Source: Polyodon spathula (taxonomy: Eukaryota > Chordata > Actinopteri > Acipenseriformes > Polyodontidae). Taken from it: a stretch of 64,000 nt of DNA. Shown piece after piece: positions 55,728 through 64,000 of the stretch. The stretch covers positions 45,917,226 to 45,981,225 of the forward strand of contig NC_054534.1 of the NCBI RefSeq assembly GCF_017654505.1, given 5' to 3'. Under the pieces are notes generated by a model. The model worked only from the letters and a program-made list of their open reading frames with translations. It made no database searches and was not told the DNA's origin. Position 1 is the stretch's first letter. Every line of letters begins with the position of its first letter. A program made the position numbers and the translations under genes.

Positions 55728-58700
55728 GCTGTGTTTTATGAAACTTCTTTTATTACTTGTTTTAGTGTGTTAGTTTTTTTAGCTATGATGGAAAGGTGCG
55801 TTTTTATTTCTTTTAATCTAAACGGCTGCAGACAGTCTTTTAAGAGGGCGCAGCTAGTCGAGTTTTTAGAGCAGAAGCAGGCGGGGGTGGTGTTTCTGCA
55901 GGAAACGCACTCGGATCAGGAGAATGAGGAGGCGTGGCGAGCGGAGTGGAAGGGGCTGTGCGTGATGAGTCACGGCGCTAGTACTAGTGCAGGAGTAGCC
56001 GTGCTTTTTAAACCCAGCCTGGGGGCAGTTTTACTAGATATAGATGAAATCGAGAAAGGGAGGATTTTAAAAGTAAGAGCTAGGCTGGGCAGTACAGTGT
56101 ATGTTTTTATTAATATTTATGCCCCCAATAGAGGGGGGGAACGAATTTTATTTTTTAAGAAATTAAAGCAAGCTCTTTTTAATATTAATAATAATGATGT
56201 GGTGGTAGTAGGAGGAGATTTTAATTGTACTGTTAATTTTAATATTGATAGAAATAATGATGAACCACACCCTCAGTCCTCCAGAGAGTTGGCTGCATTG
56301 TTAGAGTCCAGTGACCTGGTTGACATATGGAGATGCCTGCACCCCAGTTCAAGACAATACACCTGGTCTCAGTATCACACAGACTGTGTATATAGAGCAA
56401 GACTAGACCGGTTTTATACTTCAAAAAACGATTTAAATAAATTTATCAAAGCAAGAATCATCCCCAGTAGTCTCTCTGACCACCACTGTCTATTAATTAC
56501 AGTATTAATTCAATCAGAACCCCACAGAGCATCTTACTGGCATTTCAATGTAAAATTATTACAAGATGTAAAATTTAAGCAACAATTCAAACTTTTTTGG
56601 ATAATTTGGAAAAAAGAAAAAGCACAATATAAAGATTTAAGACAGTGGTGGGACATTGGCAAAATACAAATTAAATGTTTTTGTCAACAATATACTATAA
56701 ATGCAACCAGGTCACTGAACACAGCCGTGAGAGAACTGGAGTCCAAAATCCTCCTCCTAGAGGAAAGTTTAAATTCAGAATTTAAAGAACAGACCCTGGA
56801 GAACCTAAAGGAGCAGAAAATCGCGCTGGGGAGCTTGCTGAAGGAAAGAGTGAAGGGGGCGATTGTGCGTTCCAGATTCATGGAGTTGAGAGACATGGAT
56901 GCCCCCACTAGTTTCTTCTTCAACCTGGAGAGGAAGAGAGCGGACAGTAGACAGCTGTGTTGTATCAGGACTCCTGGTGGGAAAGAACTGCACACCCGGG
57001 AGGAAATCAGCAGAGAGGCGGTGCGTTTTTACAAGGAACTTTATAATAAAGAACTGTGCAACATAGAGGACACTGAGCGGCTGCTCCAGGGGTTACCCAG
57101 CCTCAGTGAGAAGGAGCAGATTCAGCTGGACGCACCGCTGACCCACCAGGAGATGACCGCCGCTGTCAAGCAGCTCTCCAGCGGAAAGGTTCCCGGGATC
57201 GATGGACTGCCAGCAGAATTTTATAATAATTTCTGGGATATAATGGGGGAGGATTTGCTCCAGGTTCTGAGAGAGAGCCTCAGCCACAGGGAACTGCCTC
57301 TTAGCTGCCGTAGGGCAGTGGTTACACTGCTGCCCAAGAAGGGAGACCTATGCCAGCTTAAAAATTGGAGACCTGTGTCAATTTTATGTTCTGATTTAAA
57401 GATTTTATCCAAAACAATCGCTAATAGATTAAAAAGTGTTATTGGAACTGTAATACATATGGATCAAACATATTGTATACCGGGTCGCTCTATTTTTGAT
57501 AACTTGTTTTTTATTCGAGATTTTTTAACTGTAAGTGATATTTGTGATTTTAATGTAGGAATGGTCTCCCTGGATCAAGAGAAGGCTTTCGACAGAGTCG
57601 ACCACACCTACCTCTTTCATACACTGGAAGCCTTCGGGTTCGGTCCTGGTTTTATTTCTTATATTCGGCTTTTATATTCCAACATTTTTAGTATTTTAAA
57701 GATCAACAATGGGCTGAGTCAGCCCTTCCCAGTGTGCAGGGGTATAAGGCAGGGCTGTGCCCTGTCTGGTATGCTGTATTCACTGGTTATAGAGCCCCTG
57801 CTGCACCTGCTGAGGGTCAGGCTAGCTGGATGGACAGTGCCCTCCTCGCCCTCCACACCCTCCTCTGCCACAGTGAAGGTGTCTGCCTACGCAGACGATG
57901 TGACTGTGTTTGTGAGGGGGGATGCAGATGTCCAAGCGCTGCAGCAGACTCTAAATGAGTTCCAGAGAGCATCTTCTGCCAGAGTAAACTGGGCAAAATG
58001 TGACACCTTCCTGTCAGGCGGCTGGGATGAGGGCACCCCTCCTTTCCTGCCTGAGGGGCTGAAATGGAACAGAACAGGTATTAAAGTGTTGGGGGTGCAC
58101 CTCGGAACAGAAAACTACATGAAAAAGAACTGGGAGGGTTTGTTGGATAGGGTGAGGGGGCGGCTGCAGAGGTGGAAGGGACTGCTGGCTCAACTGTCCT
58201 TCAAGGGCCGGGTGCTTGTTATTAATAATCTGGTGGCCTCTAGCTTGTGGCACAAGCTGGTATGCTTGGACCCACCCCAGGGCCTGGTGAAGGAGATCCA
58301 GAGAGTGTTGCTGGAGTTCTTTTGGAGCGGGAGACACAGTTTGAGGCCGGCAGTCCTCTACCTCCCTAGTGATGAGGGGGGGCAGGGGCTAGTCAGCATT
58401 GCCAGCAGGGTGGCAGCCTTCAGACTGCAGGCGGTTCAGAGACTCCTGTACACTGAGGAGGAGGCTCATTGGAAGAGGCTGGCCTGTTTCCTTCTCAATA
58501 GATTTGGGGGGCTGGGGTTAGGAAAACACCTGTTTTTAATTGAGAACACCAGTTTTAGTAAAGCAGGACTTCCTCCTTTTTATCAAAGTATTTTAAAAGC
58601 CTGGCAGCTGGTGAGGGTGGAAAGGGATGTGGAGTCCTTGACAGGGCAGGACCTGTTTGAGGAGCCCCTATTTTTTAATCCACTCTTTCCAGTTAAGTTC

Positions 58701-59714
58701 CTCCAGTCGATGACGCTCTGTGCCAGTTTTTTAAAAGCAGGTGTAACCAGGATGGTCCACCTGTTAAACCTTGAGCTCTCCTGCTGGCTAACTGCCTCCC
58801 AGCTAACTGCACAGCTAGGCTGGCACTCAGAGAGGCTTGCAGAAAGACTGATGGGTGAGTTGAGGGGCTGCCTCTCCCCGCGGCTCAAGGCAGTCCTGAG
58901 GGAGGAGTTGTCCAGAGGCACAGAGCAGAGACAGCTTTCCTTATTTCCAGGGATGATCGTGTCACCAGCAGTAGGTGAGGAAGGTGAGGGCGGTGGAGAG
59001 AATGGAGGGACTTTGCTTAAATTGCAGAATGTGGAGGAAATTATCTTTCACACAATGAATGGAAAACAGATATACAAATTGTGTGTTAAAGCCACAGAGT
59101 ATAGTAGGCTAAGGGGTCTGGTAGACTCTAAGTGGCGAGCTTACTTGGCTGTAGAGGAGGGGCACAGGCCGGTGTGGAGGGTGCTGTACAAGCCGCCTCT
59201 CGCCAAGAGAGTGGGGGACCTGCAGTGGAAGATTCTACACTGCATTGTGTCCACAGGCAGGTTTCTCCATAGAGTGGACCCCAGCATCAGTGAGCAGTGC
59301 GCTTTTTGCTCAGCAGAGGAAACTCTCTTTCATGCCTACAGTGAGTGTGAGAGGCTGCGGCCACTTTTTAATTTACTGCAGGGAATCCTGAATAATTTAG
59401 GGGTCGTTTTTAGTAAGGAGCTTTTTATTTTTGGGGTTCTATACAGTTTTAAAATGAAAAACAGGTGTGTTCTTATTAATTTTTTAATTGGACAGGCAAA
59501 ATTGGCTATTTTAAAGACAAGGAAAAATCAACTCTCTGGTTCTGGACTGACCAGTTTAGTGGTTCAGTTCAGGGTGCTCGTGGTCAGCCAGATCAGAGTA
59601 GAGTTTGAGTATTTTAAACTGGTCAGTAACCTGGAGGACTTTCAGGAGAGGTGGTGTGTGGGAGACGCCTTGTGTGCTGTGAGTGAGGAGGGGGAGCTCC
59701 AGTTTTTGTTCTAA
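55725..59714 (+). CDS. LINE ORF2 protein (copy 1): AP endonuclease and reverse transcriptase
   Basis: This 1,329-aa enzyme nicks target DNA and reverse-transcribes the LINE RNA from the nick. The N-terminal AP-endonuclease domain (about 22-260) shows ISFNLNG (28-34), LQETH with catalytic Glu60, GGDFN (Asp165, Asn167) and SDHH (251-254). The RT has NWRPVSILCSDLKIL, VSLDQEKAFDRVDH with the first Asp, GIRQGCALSG, and YADD at 722-725. A C-terminal zinc knuckle, CX2CX7HX4C, starts at about Cys1192 (CAFCSAEETLFHAYSEC). There are no stops or frameshifts. The start ATG follows the ORF1 stop by two bases; Met21 or Met22 are alternatives closer to the domain start. Confidence 0.93.
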   Translation: MAVFYETSFITCFSVLVFLAMMERCVFISFNLNGCRQSFKRAQLVEFLEQKQAGVVFLQETHSDQENEEAWRAEWKGLCVMSHGASTSAGVAVLFKPSLGAVLLDIDEIEKGRILKVRARLGSTVYVFINIYAPNRGGERILFFKKLKQALFNINNNDVVVVGGDFNCTVNFNIDRNNDEPHPQSSRELAALLESSDLVDIWRCLHPSSRQYTWSQYHTDCVYRARLDRFYTSKNDLNKFIKARIIPSSLSDHHCLLITVLIQSEPHRASYWHFNVKLLQDVKFKQQFKLFWIIWKKEKAQYKDLRQWWDIGKIQIKCFCQQYTINATRSLNTAVRELESKILLLEESLNSEFKEQTLENLKEQKIALGSLLKERVKGAIVRSRFMELRDMDAPTSFFFNLERKRADSRQLCCIRTPGGKELHTREEISREAVRFYKELYNKELCNIEDTERLLQGLPSLSEKEQIQLDAPLTHQEMTAAVKQLSSGKVPGIDGLPAEFYNNFWDIMGEDLLQVLRESLSHRELPLSCRRAVVTLLPKKGDLCQLKNWRPVSILCSDLKILSKTIANRLKSVIGTVIHMDQTYCIPGRSIFDNLFFIRDFLTVSDICDFNVGMVSLDQEKAFDRVDHTYLFHTLEAFGFGPGFISYIRLLYSNIFSILKINNGLSQPFPVCRGIRQGCALSGMLYSLVIEPLLHLLRVRLAGWTVPSSPSTPSSATVKVSAYADDVTVFVRGDADVQALQQTLNEFQRASSARVNWAKCDTFLSGGWDEGTPPFLPEGLKWNRTGIKVLGVHLGTENYMKKNWEGLLDRVRGRLQRWKGLLAQLSFKGRVLVINNLVASSLWHKLVCLDPPQGLVKEIQRVLLEFFWSGRHSLRPAVLYLPSDEGGQGLVSIASRVAAFRLQAVQRLLYTEEEAHWKRLACFLLNRFGGLGLGKHLFLIENTSFSKAGLPPFYQSILKAWQLVRVERDVESLTGQDLFEEPLFFNPLFPVKFLQSMTLCASFLKAGVTRMVHLLNLELSCWLTASQLTAQLGWHSERLAERLMGELRGCLSPRLKAVLREELSRGTEQRQLSLFPGMIVSPAVGEEGEGGGENGGTLLKLQNVEEIIFHTMNGKQIYKLCVKATEYSRLRGLVDSKWRAYLAVEEGHRPVWRVLYKPPLAKRVGDLQWKILHCIVSTGRFLHRVDPSISEQCAFCSAEETLFHAYSECERLRPLFNLLQGILNNLGVVFSKELFIFGVLYSFKMKNRCVLINFLIGQAKLAILKTRKNQLSGSGLTSLVVQFRVLVVSQIRVEFEYFKLVSNLEDFQERWCVGDALCAVSEEGELQFLF

Positions 59715-59975
59715 TTTTATTTAATTTTTGTTTTACAGTGTTTTATTTTGGCTTTTATCTGTTTTCAACAAAGAAAAAAAAACACTGTTTAATATTGATT
59801 TTTTAATGATCCTTTTATTTTGTTTAAAATCTGTTTTTAAGGAGAACACGATATATTTTAGGATTTTTTAAATTTTGCTCAGGCAGTAGGAATCTTAACT
59901 TTTGTTGTGTTTTACCTTTATTTGAATTTTAATGGATTTTATTTGGAATATTTAAATAAAGGATCTTAAAAGTCA

Positions 59976-59978
<3 letters not shown>

Positions 59979-60052
<74 letters not shown>
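59979..60052 (+). repeat. (TC)n microsatellite between the two LINE copies
   Basis: 74 bp of uninterrupted TC repeat join the 3' end of copy 1 to the 5' end of copy 2. Confidence 0.97.
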
Positions 60053-60055
<3 letters not shown>

Positions 60056-60282
60056 GAGGATTGTGGGAAGGGCTTGCAGAGAGGTGGAACGCCGGTGCGG
60101 TAGGACCGGGAAATTTAAAACTTTATTTATTTATTTATTTATTTATATTATTTATTTATTTTGTTTTGTTTGTTTGATAGTTACTTAGTTGTTTTTTTTG
60201 TGTGTTTGTTTGTTCGTAGGTTAGTGGTGTGTGTGTGTGTTTGTTGTGTTTGTTTGTTTGGAGGGTGTTTGGAGATCCCGTT

Positions 60283-61731
60283 ATGGGGTCTCGTTCAGGA
60301 GGGCTGGGGGCTCTCACCCGCCGACACGGGGTCCGTTGCCTGCCTGACCCCGGGGTTTCGGTGGAGGAGTGCCTGCTGGCAGTAGGAGAGGTGGTGGGGT
60401 TTGAAAATATTATGTCGGCGTCAAGAATGAATAAAGCGCTGGTAATATTTTTAGTGGAGGTGTCTCTGGTACACAAGCTGGTAGAGGAAGGATTTACAGT
60501 GAAAGGTGAATTTGTTCAGGTTTCCCCTCTAGTAACCCCGGTTACGAAAGTTATTATTTCTAATGTGCCTCCGTTTTTAAAAAATGAGCAATTAGAAAAG
60601 AATTTAGCTCGTTTTGGTAAACTGGTGTCCCCGATTAAGGGAATCCCGCTGGGGTGCAAAAATAACAGTGTTAGGCACGTCATGTCGTTTAGAAGGCAGG
60701 CGTTTGTCTTACTAAATGATCCTAACCAAGTCATTAATGTTGCCTGGAATTTTAACGTGGAAGGGATGAATTGTGTAGTTTTTGTCAGTTCCGAAACGAT
60801 GAGATGTTTTTACTGTGGAGAACAGGGACACCAGAGAAAAGCCTGCCCGAGAAAGGAGGCTAGAGCGGAGACAGGGCAGGATCAGGGCGATGCTGGCGGG
60901 GAGGAAGTCGGGGGTGTTGGGGGTGAGCGGGAGGAAGAGTCGGCTCCCCCAGCGCAGCCGCAGAGCGAGCCCGTGCTGACCGAGGAGGGGGCGATCCAGA
61001 AGGAAACCGGAGCAGAACCACCAACACCACGGCCTCGCACAAAGAGACCCAGCCGCAGCCTGTCACTGACGGGTTCGGAGGATAATACCGCTACTACTGA
61101 GAATGGTGAAGAATCATTCAAGGTAGTAGCGAAAAAGACACGAATTCAGCGGAAGGCTGCAGAGCTGCCGGATGGCAGAGCGCAGCCAGTGCAGAACTCC
61201 GAACCCGTGCAGACAGGGAGACTGCGGGCTCCAGGCGGGGCGTCAGTCCCTCCCAACGCGGAGGAAGAGAGCACAGCGCAGGGTGAGCCGGGCGCGGTGC
61301 AAGACTCTCCGCTAGCTGAATCTCAGCCGCCTGAAATAGTGACGGCTGTGGCAGAGACCGGTGTCGAGGAGTCGGAGGGAGCTGCGGAGGAACGGATTCT
61401 CGGGGGCGAGCGAGAGGACAGCGCGGATGAGATGGAGGGGGAGCTCTCTGACTCCTCGCTTATCTCAGACATCCCTGATAGCCAACCCGTCAGTAAGAAA
61501 AAGTTATACACACTTGAGCAGGTAAATGATTTTATGATAGAAACAAAAGGGAAAAGGGGAGTAGAAATAGAGAGTTTTTTCCCTGATCTAAGGTTATTTC
61601 TCCACTCCGCTCACGTTATAACAAGGAAAGCCACAATAGAAGAATTTGATCAGCCAAAACGTTATAGATTAAAAAAAATTGTTCAGAAAATTAAAAAGGA
61701 TCTTAAAAGTGGTTCAAAATCTCTTGTTTAA
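60283..61731 (+). CDS. LINE ORF1 protein (copy 2)
   Basis: Same protein as copy 1 (482 aa from the equivalent ATG) with the zinc knuckle at the same place. Coding differences that I noted are an Ala-to-Val change in IFLAEVS (IFLVEVS here) and a Pro-to-Thr change in PPEIVPAVAE. A synonymous change occurs in RK of HQRKAC. The ORF is open. Confidence 0.9.
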   Translation: MGSRSGGLGALTRRHGVRCLPDPGVSVEECLLAVGEVVGFENIMSASRMNKALVIFLVEVSLVHKLVEEGFTVKGEFVQVSPLVTPVTKVIISNVPPFLKNEQLEKNLARFGKLVSPIKGIPLGCKNNSVRHVMSFRRQAFVLLNDPNQVINVAWNFNVEGMNCVVFVSSETMRCFYCGEQGHQRKACPRKEARAETGQDQGDAGGEEVGGVGGEREEESAPPAQPQSEPVLTEEGAIQKETGAEPPTPRPRTKRPSRSLSLTGSEDNTATTENGEESFKVVAKKTRIQRKAAELPDGRAQPVQNSEPVQTGRLRAPGGASVPPNAEEESTAQGEPGAVQDSPLAESQPPEIVTAVAETGVEESEGAAEERILGGEREDSADEMEGELSDSSLISDIPDSQPVSKKKLYTLEQVNDFMIETKGKRGVEIESFFPDLRLFLHSAHVITRKATIEEFDQPKRYRLKKIVQKIKKDLKSGSKSLV

Positions 61732-61733
61732 AA

Positions 61734-64000
61734 ATGGCTGTGTTTTATGAAACTTCTTTTATTACTTGTTTTAGTGTGTTAGTTTTTTTAGCTATGATGG
61801 AAAGGTGCGTTTTTATTTCTTTTAATCTAAACGGCTGCAGACAGTCTTTTAAGAGGGCGCAGCTAGTCGGGTTTTTAGAGCAGAAGCAGGCGGGGGTGGT
61901 GTTTCTGCAGGAAACGCACTCGGATCAGGAGAATGAGGAGGCGTGGCGAGCGGAGTGGAAGGGGCTGTGCGTGATGAGTCACGGCGCTAGTACTAGTGCA
62001 GGAGTAGCCGTGCTTTTTAAACCCAGCCTGGGGGCAGTTTTACTAGATATGGATGAAATCGAGAAAGGGAGGATTTTAAAAGTAAGAGCTAGGCTGGGCA
62101 GTACAGTGTATGTTTTTATTAATATTTATGCCCCCAATAGAGGGGGCGAACGAATTTTATTTTTTAAGAAATTAAAGCAAGCTCTTTTTAATATTAATAA
62201 TAATGATGTGGTGGTAGTAGGAGGAGATTTTAATTGTACTGTTAATTTTAATATTGATAGAAATAATGATGAACCACACCCTCAGTCCTCCAGAGAGTTG
62301 GCTGCATTGTTAGAGTCCAGTGACCTGGTTGACATATGGAGATGCCTGCACCCCAGTTCAAGACAATACACCTGGTCTCAGTATCACACAGACTGTGTAT
62401 ATAGAGCAAGACTAGACCGGTTTTATACTTCAAAAAACGATTTAAATAAATTTATCAAAGCAAGAATCATCCCCAGTAGTCTCTCTGACCACCACTGTCT
62501 ATTAATTACAGTATTAATTCAATCAGAACCCCACAGAGCATCTTACTGGCATTTCAATGTAAAATTATTACAAGATGTAAAATTTAAGCAACAATTCAAA
62601 CTTTTTTGGATAATTTGGAAAAAAGAAAAAGCACAATATAAAGATTTAAGACAGTGGTGGGACATTGGCAAAATACAAATTAAATGTTTTTGTCAACAAT
62701 ATACTATAAATGCAACCAGGTCACTGAACACAGCCGTGAGAGAACTGGAGTCCAAAATCCTCCTCCTAGAGGAAAGTTTAAATTCAGAATTTAAAGAACA
62801 GACCCTGGAGAACCTAAAGGAGCAGAAAATCGCGCTGGGGAGCTTGCTGAAGGAAAGAGTGAAGGGGGCGATTGTGCGTTCCAGATTCATGGAGTTGAGA
62901 GACATGGATGCCCCCACTAGTTTCTTCTTCAACCTGGAGAGGAAGAGAGCGGACAGTAGACAGCTGTGTTGTATCAGGACTCCTGGTGGGAAAGAACTGC
63001 ACACCCGGGAGGAAATCAGCAGAGAGGCGGTGCGTTTTTACAAGGAACTTTATAATAAAGAACTGTGCAACATAGAGGACACTGAGCGGCTGCTCCAGGG
63101 GTTACCCAGCCTCAGTGAGAAGGAGCAGATTCAGCTGGACGCACCGCTGACCCACCAGGAGATGACCGCCGCTGTCAAGCAGCTCTCCAGCGGAAAGGTT
63201 CCCGGGATCGATGGACTGCCAGCAGAATTTTATAATAATTTCTGGGATATAATGGGGGAGGATTTGCTCCAGGTTCTGAGAGAGAGCCTCAGCCACAGGG
63301 AACTGCCTCTTAGCTGCCGTAGGGCAGTGGTTACACTGCTGCCCAAGAAGGGAGACCTATGCCAGCTTAAAAATTGGAGACCTGTGTCAATTTTATGTTC
63401 TGATTTAAAGATTTTATCCAAAACAATCGCTAATAGATTAAAAAGTGTTATTGGAACTGTAATACATATGGATCAAACATATTGTATACCGGGTCGCTCT
63501 ATTTTTGATAACTTGTTTTTTATTCGAGATTTTTTAACTGTAAGTGATATTTGTGATTTTAATGTAGGAATGGTCTCCCTGGATCAAGAGAAGGCTTTCG
63601 ACAGAGTCGACCACACCTACCTCTTTCATACACTGGAAGCCTTCGGGTTCGGTCCTGGTTTTATTTCTTATATTCGGCTTTTATATTCCAACATTTTTAG
63701 TATTTTAAAGATCAACAATGGGCTGAGTCAGCCCTTCCCAGTGTGCAGGGGTATAAGGCAGGGCTGTGCCCTGTCTGGTATGCTGTATTCACTGGTTATA
63801 GAGCCCCTGCTGCACCTGCTGAGGGTCAGGCTAGCTGGATGGACAGTGCCCTCCTCGCCCTCCACACCCTCCTCTGCCACAGTGAAGGTGTCTGCCTACG
63901 CAGACGATGTGACTGTGTTTGTGAGGGGGGATGCAGATGTCCAAGCGCTGCAGCAGACTCTAAATGAGTTCCAGAGAGCATCTTCTGCCAGAGTAAACTG
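61734..64000 (+). CDS. LINE ORF2 protein (copy 2), partial at window end
   Basis: This is collinear with copy 1 from its ATG and open for about 755 codons to the window edge, judged from the constant offset and the absence of indels. It includes the whole AP-endonuclease domain and the RT through YADD. Differences noted include Glu-to-Gly in LVEFLEQ (LVGFLEQ here) and Ile-to-Met in LLDIDEI. The Gly codon before ERILFF differs synonymously. No stop was noticed, but I did not translate every codon. Confidence 0.85.
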   Translation, partial: MAVFYETSFITCFSVLVFLAMMERCVFISFNLNGCRQSFKRAQLVGFLEQKQAGVVFLQETHSDQENEEAWRAEWKGLCVMSHGASTSAGVAVLFKPSLGAVLLDMDEIEKGRILKVRARLGSTVYVFINIYAPNRGGERILFFKKLKQALFNINNNDVVVVGGDFNCTVNFNIDRNNDEPHPQSSRELAALLESSDLVDIWRCLHPSSRQYTWSQYHTDCVYRARLDRFYTSKNDLNKFIKARIIPSSLSDHHCLLITVLIQSEPHRASYWHFNVKLLQDVKFKQQFKLFWIIWKKEKAQYKDLRQWWDIGKIQIKCFCQQYTINATRSLNTAVRELESKILLLEESLNSEFKEQTLENLKEQKIALGSLLKERVKGAIVRSRFMELRDMDAPTSFFFNLERKRADSRQLCCIRTPGGKELHTREEISREAVRFYKELYNKELCNIEDTERLLQGLPSLSEKEQIQLDAPLTHQEMTAAVKQLSSGKVPGIDGLPAEFYNNFWDIMGEDLLQVLRESLSHRELPLSCRRAVVTLLPKKGDLCQLKNWRPVSILCSDLKILSKTIANRLKSVIGTVIHMDQTYCIPGRSIFDNLFFIRDFLTVSDICDFNVGMVSLDQEKAFDRVDHTYLFHTLEAFGFGPGFISYIRLLYSNIFSILKINNGLSQPFPVCRGIRQGCALSGMLYSLVIEPLLHLLRVRLAGWTVPSSPSTPSSATVKVSAYADDVTVFVRGDADVQALQQTLNEFQRASSARVN

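Larger units (their letters stand above)
60053..64000 (+). mobile_element. Tx1-group LINE, copy 2, runs off the window
   Basis: The 5' end GTGGAGGATTGTGGGAAGGG is identical to copy 1. The 5' UTR is 6-12 bp different in its TTTA and TTTG runs. From ORF1 onward the two copies are collinear with a constant offset of 6,009 bases. I noted about nine substitutions in the first ~3.9 kb. The 3' end is outside the window. Confidence 0.93.

Overview
The window looks like repeat-rich DNA from a fish-like vertebrate, most likely a ray-finned fish. The evidence is the mix of element families: DIRS1, Ty3/gypsy with several LTR types, Tc1/mariner, piggyBac, PIF/Harbinger, Penelope-like, CR1-type, R2-group and Tx1-group LINEs, and tRNA-headed SINEs. 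Intron-like gaps, long di- and trinucleotide microsatellites and poly-A tails also fit. The combination and the CR1 tail would suit a sturgeon/paddlefish/gar-type genome, but that placement is only an impression. I see no bacterial operons, CRISPR arrays or confident complete host genes. The best host-gene candidate is a set of minus-strand exons at 9.3-10.3 kb, one of which resembles a HECT-like (G2E3-like) protein.

Layout. 1-4.2 kb: decayed DIRS1 retroelement (gag, RT, RNase H, tyrosine recombinase) abutting an LTR plus zinc-knuckle gag fragment (4.2-5.0). 5.1-5.7: broken DDE integrase (IS3EU-like). 6.1-6.3: hammerhead-like Penelope remnant. 6.9-8.2: Tc1. 8.5 and 14.6: two related ~120-bp palindromes. 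10.5 and 12.4: two solo LTRs, each with a 5-bp target duplication. 15.7-16.7: gypsy 3' end. 16.7-22.1: an R2-group LINE split by a piggyBac at TTAA, itself split by a Tc1. 22.1-24.0: Tc1 relic, LTR fragment, foldback element, second Tc1 piece. 24.2-31.2: LTR-like pieces, gypsy gag, SINEs, microsatellites, MITEs. 29.7-36: a PIF/Harbinger element split by a CR1-type LINE with an ~11-bp target duplication. 36.6-37.3: Tc1 5' piece. 38.9-44: gypsy pieces, one apparently chimeric. 47.3-48.6: Penelope-like RT. 48.6-50.1: Tc1. 50.6-53.6: decayed multi-exon copy of a repetitive protein family of unknown function, invaded by a gypsy fragment. 53.86-64.0: two nearly identical full-length-type LINEs, head to tail, both embedded in (TC)n microsatellite.

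How it fits together. Most of the window is layered insertion, and several layers can be ordered from junctions. The youngest material is the pair of Tx1-group LINEs: two intact ORFs in copy 1, about 0.2-0.3% apparent divergence between copies, and both ends abutting TC repeats. This is what a microsatellite-targeting, AP-endonuclease LINE would leave. I regard it as the most interesting system here, and it resembles families already described from fish rather than a wholly new one. Four LTR pieces of apparently different families appear to share a tRNA-Leu-type primer-binding site.
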